From the NCBI RefSeq assembly GCF_040358985.1, contig NZ_CP132932.1:744001-808000 (forward strand): DNA of 64,000 bases, written 5' to 3'. The notes under the pieces were generated by a model. The model was not told the origin of the DNA. It saw only the letters and a list, made by a program, of their open reading frames with translations, and ran no database searches. The stretch comes from Tunturibacter empetritectus (GTDB lineage Bacteria > Acidobacteriota > Terriglobia > Terriglobales > Acidobacteriaceae). Shown here in pieces: positions 16,840 to 26,944 of this stretch; the stretch's first letter is position 1, and each line of letters starts with the position of its first letter. The translations under genes and the position numbers were made by a program.

Positions 16840-19800
16840 CTAACGATACCTTTTCCGTAGCTTATAGACAACGCTGAATACGCCCGACTCGTCACGCGAC
16901 ACCACAATCGAGTTGTCGTGGTTCAAGTCATACTGCACCTGGATCAGCTGCTGCGCCGAAGTATTCACATTCGTCGCAAACGTCGCCGTAATCTGCCGCG
17001 ACAGTTGTTGCTGCACGGTAATCCTGGCCGACGACCCGCCCAGCGTCCCCACAAACGCCGGATCGATCTTCACGCTGCCCACGCCAAACAGCTTCTCCAC
17101 GCGGTTGCTGACCGTAGCGTTCAACGCCCCACCCAGCAAGGCGCTCGTCGTCGGATCGGTGCCCTGCTGCACCTGTCGCTCCTGGTAGAGCTGTGCCTCC
17201 TCCTGCGTCCGGCCCAGCGCCAGCAGCTGAAACACATCCGACTCGCTCAGCGGCGGCTCCGACCGATAGGTCGGTTTCAAGTTCGTCGATGTCCCATGCA
17301 GCCCAATCGTAATGTCGTAGTTCTCCACCTGCGCAGTCGCATCCAGGTCGATGATCGGGTCAATACGCACCGGATTGGTAAAGTAAATCTCCCCGCGCTG
17401 CAGTTGATACTTCGTCCCGGCAAACGTCGCGCTTCCCTCGTTGATCTCGATCCGTCCCAGCAACGAAGGGTCCGCAGCCGTCCCGCGAATCTGCAGATCG
17501 ACCGTCCCCGCCAGCTTCGCATACGAGTTCTGAAAATCAAGCTGCGGCGCACTCGTCACGTGCACATCCAAACGAATCTTGTTCGCCGGAGCATTCGGAT
17601 CGGGCGGCGGACTCACTCCCCCTGCAGATCCGAACGCAGCAAAATCCACATCAGCCCCTACGCCAAATCGCGTAATCAGGATCGTTCCACTCAACAGCGC
17701 ACTGTCCGGGCTTCCCTGCAGCTTCAGATTCGCATTCGCCGTAGCGCTCAGCCCATACAGCCGCACCCTCACCACATCGCCGGTCGCCGACAGGTCCGCA
17801 TACAACCCATTCTTGTAGCGAATAGCCCCGCCGATCTTCAGCGTTCCTCCGCCAGTCGTCGCAGCCAGGTTCTCCACCTGCAGCCGATCGCCGTTGAACA
17901 CCAGCGTACCGTTCATATTGCTCAACCCATTCGGAATTCCATCGATCGCAACATTCACCTTCTCGAACTGAACCCTTCCCGTCAGCTCCGGATTCATCAC
18001 ATACCCGCCAGCGCCCACGGTAAACTCCACCTTGCCGGTCGAAATAACATCCGCGTCGAAGGTATGCAGCAGCGTCATGCTCACGCTTCCGGTCGCCTTC
18101 ACATCCAGCTTGCCTCCCTTTGGATCCGTCGCTCCAAACAGCTGTCCCGTCCCGCTCGCCCGCATGTCCGTATCCTGCCCGGTGATATGAACCTGCTCGA
18201 GCGTAGCCACACCATCACGCAGTCCCACCCGCAGAGGCTCCGCCGCCTTCAGCTCCACTCCCTGCAACTTCACATCCACCTGATTGAACTCGGCTTCGCC
18301 ACGCAGCGCCTTCGGTGTCTTCAGTGGACCGCTCACCGTCGCAGTCCCATTGATCATCGACTGCGCCTTCATCGTCCCCGGCCCAAACATCCCGAGCGGC
18401 TTGCCGATATCTAGACCCGCCACCGTCATCTTCGCCTGCGTCTGATAATCCCCCGTCAGCCGCAACTCTCCCGAAGCATTCAGCTTCGCTCCCACCAGCG
18501 TCGAGTCCGCAGTAAAGTACATCACCTCTCCCTGGCTATGCGCCTCCACCGCCGCCTCGCCAATCGTCTGCCCTCGATAAGACATCCCATTCAACGTGAC
18601 CTTCGCCTTCAGCCCCGGCTGCGTCATCGTCCCATTCGCATCCGCGACCAGGTCCACCGTCCCATCCACATCGTTCTTCGCCTTCTTCACCATCTCAAAC
18701 TTCGACAGCTGAATATCATGCCCTTCGACATGCCCATGTAGGTGTTCCATTCCCATGTCGTACCCGCCGTTACCTGCAATCTGCATCCCATGCACGCGCA
18801 GCACAACATTGCTCGCCTCCAAATCCTTCCCCTGCACCGTCAAATCCGCCACCGCAGACTCATACGGTTCCCCATAGGCCACCCCGTTCATCAACGAGAC
18901 ATGGCCACCCCCACTCAAACTCCTCAGCGTTCCCGCCGCATGCCCGTCCACCGCCACTGTTCCTGTTAGCGAAACCTTCTCCTGCTGCCCCGCAATCTGC
19001 AACACATCGACGACCTGCGCATTGGCCAGCTGCACCTTCGCATCCAGAGCCATCCCGTCGTCCCACAGATAACTCACCGCACCGCGAGGCGACACTACCT
19101 TCCGCGGCGCAATCTTGCCCTCCACATTCAGTACCGCAGTCCCGCGCTTGATCGTCGAAGTCGCCACGACAACACCCGTGTTCGGCGAGTACTCCGCATC
19201 CGTCACCAGCGAATCCAGCAACACATCCGTCGTTCCCAGCGCAAACTCCGCATTCGTCGCCTGCAGATGTCCCTTCACATCAAGATCCGCAATCTTCCCC
19301 TTCGCCGTTCCGTTGAACTGCATCGCGCCATGCAGTACCACAGGAATCGCCGCGGTACCCTTCTTTCCATTTCCTTCCAGATCCAGCGTCGTCAGCAGTT
19401 GGTTGTACTCCGACAGGTCTCGCACCGTCATATCCACCCGCAGGTCAGTTAGTGGATCACCCTCGTTCACACCCAGAACTCCTGACGCCTCAAAGTTTGT
19501 CTGCGGCATCTGCAGCGTAATCCGCTGAATCCGAACCGTCTCGTTGCGGCCGGTGTAATGCGCCAGAGCCTGCCCCGTCACAGGAACATCGTTCAATGCG
19601 CCCCGCCGTTTCACCCCCGTCGACGTAAAAGTCAAATTCCCATCCACCTCTACCGTATCCGCAATGTTCTTCGCCGGACCGCCCCACTCCACCTTCACCG
19701 GCCCACTCACAGCGGTATCAAATCCCAGATCGCCATAGTCCTCCGGCGCCGTCACATCCATAATGGTTCGCAGCGGAATCTTCGTAACCATTGCAGTCAA

Positions 19801-21237
19801 ATAAGCATGAGCCGTTTGCACCGGGGGCACCTTCGCCGTCTCGCTCATCGGAGCCTTCGCCCCAATCGTCTTGGCTGTGGTATTGGCTGTCGTTATCGCA
19901 GCCTTGGTCGAAGACGAACTCACTGCAATATCCTGCGGCGGTACCTCTCCTAGCCAGTTCACAATTCGCAGCTCACCCGCCGCGCTGCCTCCGCCAGGCA
20001 GATATCCCGTCAACGCGGTAAGCAACAACTCCGTGGGCGTCACATGCAACGTTCCACCGCCATCGATATCATGCAGTCGCACATTCTGATCCCGATAAGC
20101 CGCCTTATGAATCTTCGCCGTCCCCACCAGAAGATATCCAGCCACACAATCCGGATCAGGCGGCAACGGACGCAGAGGCTTCGTCGTCTCCGCGGGATGG
20201 CTTCGCCGCCAGAACGGCGGATGCTTCTGCGCCACAGCAGGTGAGGTCGTGCAATTATGCCCATTCAAATCCAGGTCCACCGTGCCCGCATTCAAACCGT
20301 CCACATCGGCAAGCACGGAGACCTGCTTGATCTCCACCGTCCCCTTCACAGTCGCCTGCCACTCCGGCCTGGCAAAGTCTTTGATGCTCCCGGTCGCATC
20401 CAGCTTCGAGCTCTTGCCCGTCGTAAAGTTCAATCGCTGCAGCTCAATCGTGTCTCGTCCCAGCTCCACCGCCAGACTCAACCCCGACTGCGCCTCCACC
20501 TGCTTGCCCATCTTCGTCCGCAGATCCTTCAAGTCAACCGTCACACCATAGCGATCCGTCGACGCAATGTAATGCACCTTCGCATCCAGATCTCGCGCAA
20601 CAAGATGGAACGGAATCGCCAAATCATTCAGCAACGCCACTCCATCCGACACCACAACCTCCTGCGCCTTCAGGTCCAGTACCGTGTCGAGAACGGGCTT
20701 GTTGCTTGTACTAGGATGCTTCGGCACCGGCTGATTCGTCTTTCCATCCTTATCCACAATCAAGTGAAACTGAGGATGCTCCACACCGAGATAGTTCAGC
20801 CGCACATGCGACGAGATGCCGGTGCCGCTGACATGCGTGAAGAAGTCGAAGATCTCCACCCGCAGCAGCACCTTATCCACCGCAAGATAAGGAGCCTCCC
20901 CCGGCCCCTCGAGTCCATGAATCACCAGCCCATCGGCCTCCACCGCAAGATGCCACAGATCGAAGCTGATCTTCCCCAGCTCCACTCTTCCGCCAGTCGC
21001 ATCCTCCAGGACTTTAACAACTTCTTTGCCAACTCTTCGGTTGAAGTCGTTCGTCTTCGAGTACCACGCAAACACCCCGAACAACACCAGCACCAGAACC
21101 AGCAATGCCCCCACCGTCCAGCCAATCCAGATCATCATCCGCTTCGCCAGCGATCGCTTCACCTTCGCAATCTCGCCGGCAACCTTCGCCTCCATCTTTT
21201 CTTTCTTCTCGCTGAGTTTCTTCTCCAGGTCGCTCAC
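16840..21237 (-). CDS. tamB: TamB/AsmA-type translocation-assembly protein
   Basis: Very long periplasm-spanning protein of 1465 residues. A charged N-terminus (repeated E-K-K) is followed by one transmembrane helix at about 36-58, then a repetitive beta-rich body, and the conserved TamB domain at the C-terminus ending V-V-Y-K-L-R-K-R-Y-R. TamB proteins bridge inner and outer membranes and are linked to phospholipid transport and beta-barrel insertion. It overlaps the SurA-like gene by four bases and shares its operon with an Omp85 protein, the classic TamA-TamB pairing with a chaperone between. Confidence 0.9.
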   Translation of the reverse strand: MSDLEKKLSEKKEKMEAKVAGEIAKVKRSLAKRMMIWIGWTVGALLVLVLVLFGVFAWYSKTNDFNRRVGKEVVKVLEDATGGRVELGKISFDLWHLAVEADGLVIHGLEGPGEAPYLAVDKVLLRVEIFDFFTHVSGTGISSHVRLNYLGVEHPQFHLIVDKDGKTNQPVPKHPSTSNKPVLDTVLDLKAQEVVVSDGVALLNDLAIPFHLVARDLDAKVHYIASTDRYGVTVDLKDLRTKMGKQVEAQSGLSLAVELGRDTIELQRLNFTTGKSSKLDATGSIKDFARPEWQATVKGTVEIKQVSVLADVDGLNAGTVDLDLNGHNCTTSPAVAQKHPPFWRRSHPAETTKPLRPLPPDPDCVAGYLLVGTAKIHKAAYRDQNVRLHDIDGGGTLHVTPTELLLTALTGYLPGGGSAAGELRIVNWLGEVPPQDIAVSSSSTKAAITTANTTAKTIGAKAPMSETAKVPPVQTAHAYLTAMVTKIPLRTIMDVTAPEDYGDLGFDTAVSGPVKVEWGGPAKNIADTVEVDGNLTFTSTGVKRRGALNDVPVTGQALAHYTGRNETVRIQRITLQMPQTNFEASGVLGVNEGDPLTDLRVDMTVRDLSEYNQLLTTLDLEGNGKKGTAAIPVVLHGAMQFNGTAKGKIADLDVKGHLQATNAEFALGTTDVLLDSLVTDAEYSPNTGVVVATSTIKRGTAVLNVEGKIAPRKVVSPRGAVSYLWDDGMALDAKVQLANAQVVDVLQIAGQQEKVSLTGTVAVDGHAAGTLRSLSGGGHVSLMNGVAYGEPYESAVADLTVQGKDLEASNVVLRVHGMQIAGNGGYDMGMEHLHGHVEGHDIQLSKFEMVKKAKNDVDGTVDLVADANGTMTQPGLKAKVTLNGMSYRGQTIGEAAVEAHSQGEVMYFTADSTLVGAKLNASGELRLTGDYQTQAKMTVAGLDIGKPLGMFGPGTMKAQSMINGTATVSGPLKTPKALRGEAEFNQVDVKLQGVELKAAEPLRVGLRDGVATLEQVHITGQDTDMRASGTGQLFGATDPKGGKLDVKATGSVSMTLLHTFDADVISTGKVEFTVGAGGYVMNPELTGRVQFEKVNVAIDGIPNGLSNMNGTLVFNGDRLQVENLAATTGGGTLKIGGAIRYKNGLYADLSATGDVVRVRLYGLSATANANLKLQGSPDSALLSGTILITRFGVGADVDFAAFGSAGGVSPPPDPNAPANKIRLDVHVTSAPQLDFQNSYAKLAGTVDLQIRGTAADPSLLGRIEINEGSATFAGTKYQLQRGEIYFTNPVRIDPIIDLDATAQVENYDITIGLHGTSTNLKPTYRSEPPLSESDVFQLLALGRTQEEAQLYQERQVQQGTDPTTSALLGGALNATVSNRVEKLFGVGSVKIDPAFVGTLGGSSARITVQQQLSRQITATFATNVNTSAQQLIQVQYDLNHDNSIVVSRDESGVFSVVYKLRKRYR

Positions 21238-22028
21238 GGCGCCACCTCGCCCGGATTCATAATCTTCACGCTGCCCTGCACCCGCAGCGACTTCAACCAG
21301 TCCACCAGCAGCGCTCCCACCTGCTGCTGCAGCAGCACCTCTTCAATCCTCTTTGAGATCGTGTCCATCTTGGGTGGAGTCACATCTCGCTTCGCATACT
21401 CCGGTGCCATTCTCTTCTCGTAAAACTCCTTGATCTCTGCGTCTGAAATCTTGATCCCATTCCGAAACCGTACCTCAATAAACTTCAGCAACTGCATCCG
21501 CAGCCGCCACCGCTCGCGGAACTCCTCCACCGTAAACCCGTGGTCGCTAAGATACTTCTTCCAACCCTCCTCGGTCTCGCAGTGATACGCCTTGCAGTCA
21601 GGAATATCCTTCCGCAGCATCGTCAACTGCTCATCCAGCGCCTGGTCGGTGATTGCATCTTCCGGTTCCTGCTCCGCCTGCTGCAAGATCAGATCGCGAT
21701 CGATCAACCGTTCAATCGTTCTCTCCCTCGAGCGATCCCCTGCAGTCCTTCGATAAGGTTGAATATCCTCAAACCGCCGCTCTTCATCGACATCGCTCTC
21801 CAGAATCACATCACCATTCACCACAGCAACCACGCGATCCAGCACGACGCCCTGTTGCGCCGCAGCACCAGGCGTAGCAGCAGGTGCCGTACTCGTAGCC
21901 CCCGCCTGAGGTGTCGCCGTCTGCCCAGCAGCAGTCTGCAAAAACGCCCAGGCCTGCCCACTCTTCCACACGGGCGTCAGCGCAAACGCGACCAGCAGCA
22001 ACCTCGAATTGTGCGTCATCCAACGCAT
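21234..22028 (-). CDS. SurA N-terminal domain periplasmic chaperone
   Basis: Periplasmic protein of 264 residues: signal peptide, Ala/Thr/Pro-rich linker, then a SurA-type N-terminal chaperone domain (V-V-A-V-V-N-G-D-V-I-L-E-S-D-V-D) and a C-terminal helix. No parvulin peptidyl-prolyl isomerase domain is present, so this is a chaperone-only form. Its ATG directly abuts the stop of the Omp85 gene and its end overlaps tamB by four bases. Context argues for a role in delivering outer-membrane proteins to the adjacent machinery. Confidence 0.85.
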   Translation of the reverse strand: MRWMTHNSRLLLVAFALTPVWKSGQAWAFLQTAAGQTATPQAGATSTAPAATPGAAAQQGVVLDRVVAVVNGDVILESDVDEERRFEDIQPYRRTAGDRSRERTIERLIDRDLILQQAEQEPEDAITDQALDEQLTMLRKDIPDCKAYHCETEEGWKKYLSDHGFTVEEFRERWRLRMQLLKFIEVRFRNGIKISDAEIKEFYEKRMAPEYAKRDVTPPKMDTISKRIEEVLLQQQVGALLVDWLKSLRVQGSVKIMNPGEVAP

Positions 22029-25000
22029 CTAAAAGCTCTCTCCAATACTGAAGAAAAAGTTGAAGTGCGAAGCCTGCCCCTCATGCGGAGGGTTGTTGTT
22101 GAAGTCGTAAATAATCGGATACACCGGCGGATTAAGGTTATAGCTAAAGTCCACGCGAATCGGCCCAACCGGTGTCTTATAGCGTGCACCCAGTCCCACT
22201 GCATGCGAAAAATAGTTGAAGTTGCAGGTCCCGATGATCCCTGAAACATTCGCGCACGTCTGCTTGTTCGGCTGATTGAACCGTGTAAAGCTTGGAAACA
22301 TATCTTTCGCATTCTGAAACACATTGCCCATATCGTGAAAGATCACAAAGCTCACGCTATTGCCCACCAGAGGCAAAGTCTGCGCCGGCAGTCTCAGCTC
22401 AAAAGAATTCACGAATGCCGCCGACCCACCCACCGGAAAGCCGGTCTGCAAGTCTCTGGGCCCCGCACCATTGATGGGAAATCCGCGATGCGAGTTCGCA
22501 CCGCCCGCATACAGCCGCTCCGGCAGCGGTATCGAATTGCAGCTCGGATTCGTCGTCAGCAAAACTCCCGCGCATGCAGTGTTTCCCACATTCGGATTTG
22601 CGCCCTGCGCCCGCTCATAGCCAATCCTCGTCTCCCGAGCAAATACATACTTCAGCTTGCCAAACTGGTAGTACGTCGAGTTCGTTCCATCCAGCTTCCA
22701 GAAGTCCGTCTGCGATCCAAACTTCGACGAAGCCACAAAGCCCTGCACCGTCGAGTACTGCCCCTTCACCGCATCCAGCGGCCCCGGTGACCGCGTGTCA
22801 TGAAACCAGGTAAAGCTCGGCCCTCCTACACGCACAGGCTGCGACAGCAATGGAATTAGATCCGCAGAGACCTGCAGGCTGTTCGGATTTACCTTCACCC
22901 GCCGATAGAGAAAGTCATAGATAAATGTGTCCCGCCGCCGAAACTTCTCGGTAATGCGAAAGTCCCCCTGCAGCGTCGACGCCTGAAACGTCGTAATATC
23001 CTGCACATTTGAGTAGCCGCCTGCGATCGCCGCGCTGAAGTTCTTGCTCCCCCGCAGATGCGGATTCTGCAACGTCAACGTCGCCACCTGCTCCAGCAAA
23101 CCGTACGTCGTGTGCAGCGTCAGCGAATCCTCCGACCCCCGCAGATTAATCCTCGACACATCCAGCGAAACCCGTGGGCTTACGCCGGGCTTGCCATCCG
23201 GAGACAGTTGGTTACAGGGATAGGTCAGTCCAAGCTGGATGCACGACGCCTCCGAGATCGTCCCTGTCTGCGGTGTTCCCAGCGCCGCCTCGAAGCCGAA
23301 CCCATACGTCACGTTCCACCGCTTCGCCTCCGTCAACTGCAGCAACACATTCTTCTGCGGAGCGTCTCCCGCGGGATTCTGCACCGCCGCCACCACCTCG
23401 TTGAACAGCGCAATGTTGTAAAGATTTCTCTGTGTCTGCAACAGCGCCGTCTGGTCCAGCGGATCCCCCGGGTGCACCAGAATCTGCGACGCCACAACAC
23501 TCGGCCTCGTCTTCTCCACCCCCGAAAGCAGCACGCGATTCACGAAGACCTGTTGCCCCTCCGTCACGTTCAGCGACACATCCGTCTTATCCGCATCCGC
23601 CGACTCCTTCGTCTGCCTTATCTCCACCTTCACCTGGTCAAATCCATTCGCCAGGTAATACTGCAACACCGTGTCGCGATCGCCTGATAGCGTCACCAGC
23701 GAAAACGGCTGGCCTGCCTGTGCATTCATCAGGCCCCGCACACTCTGCACTCTAGCCGCGTCCACTCCCGTCAAATCAACTTTGCCAAACTTCTGCTGCG
23801 GCCCCTCAACGATGGTGAACGTCACCGCAATCTCACCCACCTTCAGCTTTTTCCCGTTCTTCGCGGTCGTAACATCCTTCACATCCGTCGTCACCTTGGC
23901 CTGATCGAATCCATTCGCCCGATACAGCGCCTGAATCGCACCCACATCTCCCGACACCAGCGCCGGACTGTAACGCCCGCTCCGCTGATACGCATTCGAC
24001 TTCTGCACCCGCATCCGCTCCCGCAGCAGATCGTCCGTGAAGTATTTGTTGCCCCTCAAATCCACGGCCACTACCTTGTGCTTCACCCCGCGATCCACAG
24101 TAAAAACCACCTGCTCCGCCGTCGTACCGTTCCCCACCACCCTCACATCCACCTTCGAGTCGAAGTATCCCTGCTGCTGTTCGTAGTCGCGAATGTTGAA
24201 CACGCCCTCGTTCAGCAGATCGTTATCGATCGTTCCCTCCTCGAAGATAGGAACCAGCAGATGCAGCCGCCCCGTCGAAATCTTCGCCCCCTCCACCGAC
24301 ACCTTCACCTCAGGCCCCTGGTTCGCGTGGAACTCATAGTCCACCTTGTCCCGCGCGTCATCATACGTCTGCTTCTGCAGCGAAACCGTCGCCTCCAACC
24401 GATTCTTCTTCTGATACAGCTTCCGCAGCCGGTCCAGCGCATTGCTCGTCGTATCCCGCCGCACCTTGCTGTTCTCCTTCAGCTTCGACTTCTTCCGAAA
24501 CTCCTCCGGCGTCAACCCCGTATCGTCGCCCACCAGTTTTATCTCTCCCACCCTCGCCTGCGGTCCAATTGCAACCGTATAGGTTACATTCACCTGATCG
24601 CCCGCTTCATCGGTCTCCGGCTTCACCGCCACCGTCGGCTCGTAGTAACCCTGCTGCTGCAGAATCTCCTTGATCCCGGCAGTCCCCGCAGGTATCTGCG
24701 CCTCGGTAAACGCAGTCCCCGGCGAAAGCTTCGTCGCAAACTCCAGCAGCGACGTCAGCCGTTCGCTCTTCACCCCCGCGATCGTCACCCGTCCCACGTA
24801 GTACCGAGCCAGTCCCGCAAACACCAGCGTCACCTGGTCTCCTTTGCGAATCCCGCGAACCGAAATATCCCGATACCTGCCACTAGCAAACAAACGCCGC
24901 AGGCTAGCCCGCACCTCCTGCGGATCCAGCGGCACCCCAACCTTCTGCGGCAACTCCTTCGGCAGCGTATCCGTCGCATCGAACTTCACGCCCTCAAACA

Positions 25001-25331
25001 AGATCTTCTCGACGACGAGCCCCTTCCACTGCCACAGCGAAGTCGTCAGCCCCACGTCTTTGTCGTCAACCGAATCCGGCTTCTCCGCAACCGGTTTTGT
25101 CTGCTGCCCCTGCGCAGGTGTCGCTCCACTCGGCACCGTGTTCAGCGTACGCGCCGGCGTTGACGCTGCCGGAATCTCCTGTCCCAGGGCCGCGCCGCCC
25201 GCAAGCCCAAATGCCAACCCCAAACTTACCCACAACCCAGCCCACACAGCCGCAGCTCCACGTCCGCACCTTACCCACCGTCGTATTCGCGCGCGACCTC
25301 GAAGCACCTGACCCAAAAAACCACCCATCAT
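22029..25331 (-). CDS. Omp85 outer-membrane assembly protein (BamA/TamA-like)
   Basis: Outer-membrane protein of 1100 residues. After a signal segment (L-A-F-G-L-A-G-G-A-A) and linker come several POTRA-type domains (about 80-620) and a 16-strand-type barrel ending in Phe. The conserved loop-6 motif appears as H-R-G-F near residue 955 rather than the usual V-R-G-F. Such proteins fold other barrels into the outer membrane. ATAAGGA precedes the double ATG. Being first in an operon with tamB suggests TamA, but the large POTRA array suggests BamA; sequence alone does not separate them. Confidence 0.9.
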   Translation of the reverse strand: MMGGFLGQVLRGRARIRRWVRCGRGAAAVWAGLWVSLGLAFGLAGGAALGQEIPAASTPARTLNTVPSGATPAQGQQTKPVAEKPDSVDDKDVGLTTSLWQWKGLVVEKILFEGVKFDATDTLPKELPQKVGVPLDPQEVRASLRRLFASGRYRDISVRGIRKGDQVTLVFAGLARYYVGRVTIAGVKSERLTSLLEFATKLSPGTAFTEAQIPAGTAGIKEILQQQGYYEPTVAVKPETDEAGDQVNVTYTVAIGPQARVGEIKLVGDDTGLTPEEFRKKSKLKENSKVRRDTTSNALDRLRKLYQKKNRLEATVSLQKQTYDDARDKVDYEFHANQGPEVKVSVEGAKISTGRLHLLVPIFEEGTIDNDLLNEGVFNIRDYEQQQGYFDSKVDVRVVGNGTTAEQVVFTVDRGVKHKVVAVDLRGNKYFTDDLLRERMRVQKSNAYQRSGRYSPALVSGDVGAIQALYRANGFDQAKVTTDVKDVTTAKNGKKLKVGEIAVTFTIVEGPQQKFGKVDLTGVDAARVQSVRGLMNAQAGQPFSLVTLSGDRDTVLQYYLANGFDQVKVEIRQTKESADADKTDVSLNVTEGQQVFVNRVLLSGVEKTRPSVVASQILVHPGDPLDQTALLQTQRNLYNIALFNEVVAAVQNPAGDAPQKNVLLQLTEAKRWNVTYGFGFEAALGTPQTGTISEASCIQLGLTYPCNQLSPDGKPGVSPRVSLDVSRINLRGSEDSLTLHTTYGLLEQVATLTLQNPHLRGSKNFSAAIAGGYSNVQDITTFQASTLQGDFRITEKFRRRDTFIYDFLYRRVKVNPNSLQVSADLIPLLSQPVRVGGPSFTWFHDTRSPGPLDAVKGQYSTVQGFVASSKFGSQTDFWKLDGTNSTYYQFGKLKYVFARETRIGYERAQGANPNVGNTACAGVLLTTNPSCNSIPLPERLYAGGANSHRGFPINGAGPRDLQTGFPVGGSAAFVNSFELRLPAQTLPLVGNSVSFVIFHDMGNVFQNAKDMFPSFTRFNQPNKQTCANVSGIIGTCNFNYFSHAVGLGARYKTPVGPIRVDFSYNLNPPVYPIIYDFNNNPPHEGQASHFNFFFSIGESF

Positions 25332-25527
25332 TCCTTATCTAATTTTGAGGAGACCCGACAATCCTTCACCATGCATAGGACCCGCATCCAGAGCCCGTGC
25401 AGTCGCCGTGAACTCATTCTCCCGTAGGATGCCGACAGCCAATGGCCTGTCAGCCGGTTCCCCTGCACATCCGTCCTTCCCTATACTACGAAACAGCAGC
25501 CCTTTTTGGACGGACGCGACCTTCATC

Positions 25528-26778
25528 ATGTCAAAGCATCCAGCACCCTCCCTCGAAGAACCCGCCACGAGCATCCACATCGGCACCCCCGCCACGCAGT
25601 CCCCCGCATCAGCCGCCCGCCAACCCATCCTCGATACGGAACGCTACTCCCGCCAGATTCTCTTCCCCGGCATCGGACCCACCGGCCAGCATCTTCTAGC
25701 CTCCGCCCACGTCGCCATCATCGGCGTCGGAGCCACCGGAGCCGCCACCGCCTCCCTTCTCGCCCGCGCCGGCGTCGGCACCCTCACCCTCATCGACCGC
25801 GACTTCGTCGAGCCCTCCAACCTCCAGCGCCAGATCCTCTTCGACGAGGCAGACGCCCGCGACTCCCTCCCCAAAGCAGAAGCCGCCCGCCGCAAGATCG
25901 CCCTCTTCAACTCGGGCATCACCGTCCACTCCCACATCGCAGACCTGGTCCCCGCCAACATCCACGAGCTCCTCACCCCCGCTCACCTGATCCTCGACGC
26001 CACCGACAACTTCGAGACCCGCTACCTCCTCAACGACTACTGCGTCCAGCAATCCAAGCCCTGGATCTACGCTGCCGCCATCGGCGCCTACGCCGCCACC
26101 ATGAACATCCTCCCCATCCCTGTCGACTCTTCAAAAGCTGTCATTCTGAGCGATGGCGAAGCCGCCGAGTCGAAGAACCCCCGCATTTCGTCTTTACGAA
26201 CGGAGCGGAGCGACGTACCCATAAAAGACGCGCTGGAATACACCCCCACCGCCTGCCTCGCCTGCATCTTCCCCAAGCCGCCCACCGGCCCCGTAGAAAC
26301 CTGCGACACCGCCGGCATTCTCTCCACCGCGGTCAACCTCGCCGCCTCCATCCAAACCACCGAGGCTCTCAAACTCCTCACCAACCAGCCCCACCTCATG
26401 CGCCGCACCCTCCTCTCCCACGACCTCTGGTCCAACGAGCGCACTGAGATCAACGCCTCCAGACCCAACCCCTCCTGCACCGTCTGCGGACAGCGCCTCT
26501 TCCCCCACCTCGCCGGCGAAGGCCGCCCTCACATCACTCTCTGCGGCCGCAACTCTGTTCAAATTCACGAGCACCACCGCCCAGTCGACTTCGCTGCCAT
26601 GCGCAATCGGCTCGCGCCTCACGCAGACATCCACGACCTCCGCTTCAACCAGCTCCTCCTCCGCTTCCAACGCGGCCCTCACACCTTCACCCTTTTTCCC
26701 GACGGCCGCGCCCTCATTCAGGGCACCACCGACATCACCCTCGCGCGCTCCCTCTACGCCCGTTTCATCGGCTCCTGA
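25528..26778 (+). CDS. ThiF/MoeB-family adenylyltransferase
   Basis: E1-like enzyme of 416 residues that adenylates the C-terminal glycine of a ubiquitin-fold sulfur carrier (MoaD or ThiS). The ATP-binding G-V-G-A-T-G-A-A lies at about 72, D-R-D-F-V-E-P-S-N-L-Q-R-Q follows, and Zn-type Cys pairs are C-L-A-C and C-T-V-C. The usual D-N-F-x-T-R is D-N-F-E-T-R. About 30 extra residues between the central domain and C-L-A-C are translated from a family-B repeat. A C-terminal extension of about 90 residues resembles a small beta-grasp or rhodanese-like remnant. ATG 25528 lacks a strong Shine-Dalgarno. MoaD at 3658 is one candidate partner. Confidence 0.88.
   Translation: MSKHPAPSLEEPATSIHIGTPATQSPASAARQPILDTERYSRQILFPGIGPTGQHLLASAHVAIIGVGATGAATASLLARAGVGTLTLIDRDFVEPSNLQRQILFDEADARDSLPKAEAARRKIALFNSGITVHSHIADLVPANIHELLTPAHLILDATDNFETRYLLNDYCVQQSKPWIYAAAIGAYAATMNILPIPVDSSKAVILSDGEAAESKNPRISSLRTERSDVPIKDALEYTPTACLACIFPKPPTGPVETCDTAGILSTAVNLAASIQTTEALKLLTNQPHLMRRTLLSHDLWSNERTEINASRPNPSCTVCGQRLFPHLAGEGRPHITLCGRNSVQIHEHHRPVDFAAMRNRLAPHADIHDLRFNQLLLRFQRGPHTFTLFPDGRALIQGTTDITLARSLYARFIGS
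26138..26225. repeat. Family B repeat inside the ThiF/MoeB-like gene
   Basis: GTCATTCTGAGCGATGGCGA, GTCGAAGAACCCCCGCATTTCG and GGAGCGGAGCGACGTACCCA in the order seen in intergenic copies. It is in frame and adds about 30 residues just before the first zinc-type Cys pair. Confidence 0.85.
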
Positions 26779-26944
26779 TCAACGTCGTCTTCAACGCCAA
26801 CCTTCTAAGTTCTTTCCCCTCAAACAACCCTTCGCGTCCGTCCTCCATCCAATTCTCCTACGACAGAATATTTCCTCCGTTTGCGGTAGGCTCGATGCAG
26901 GCGAAAACTCGAACGTGAACGATTAATTTGTCCGGAGTCTAGCT

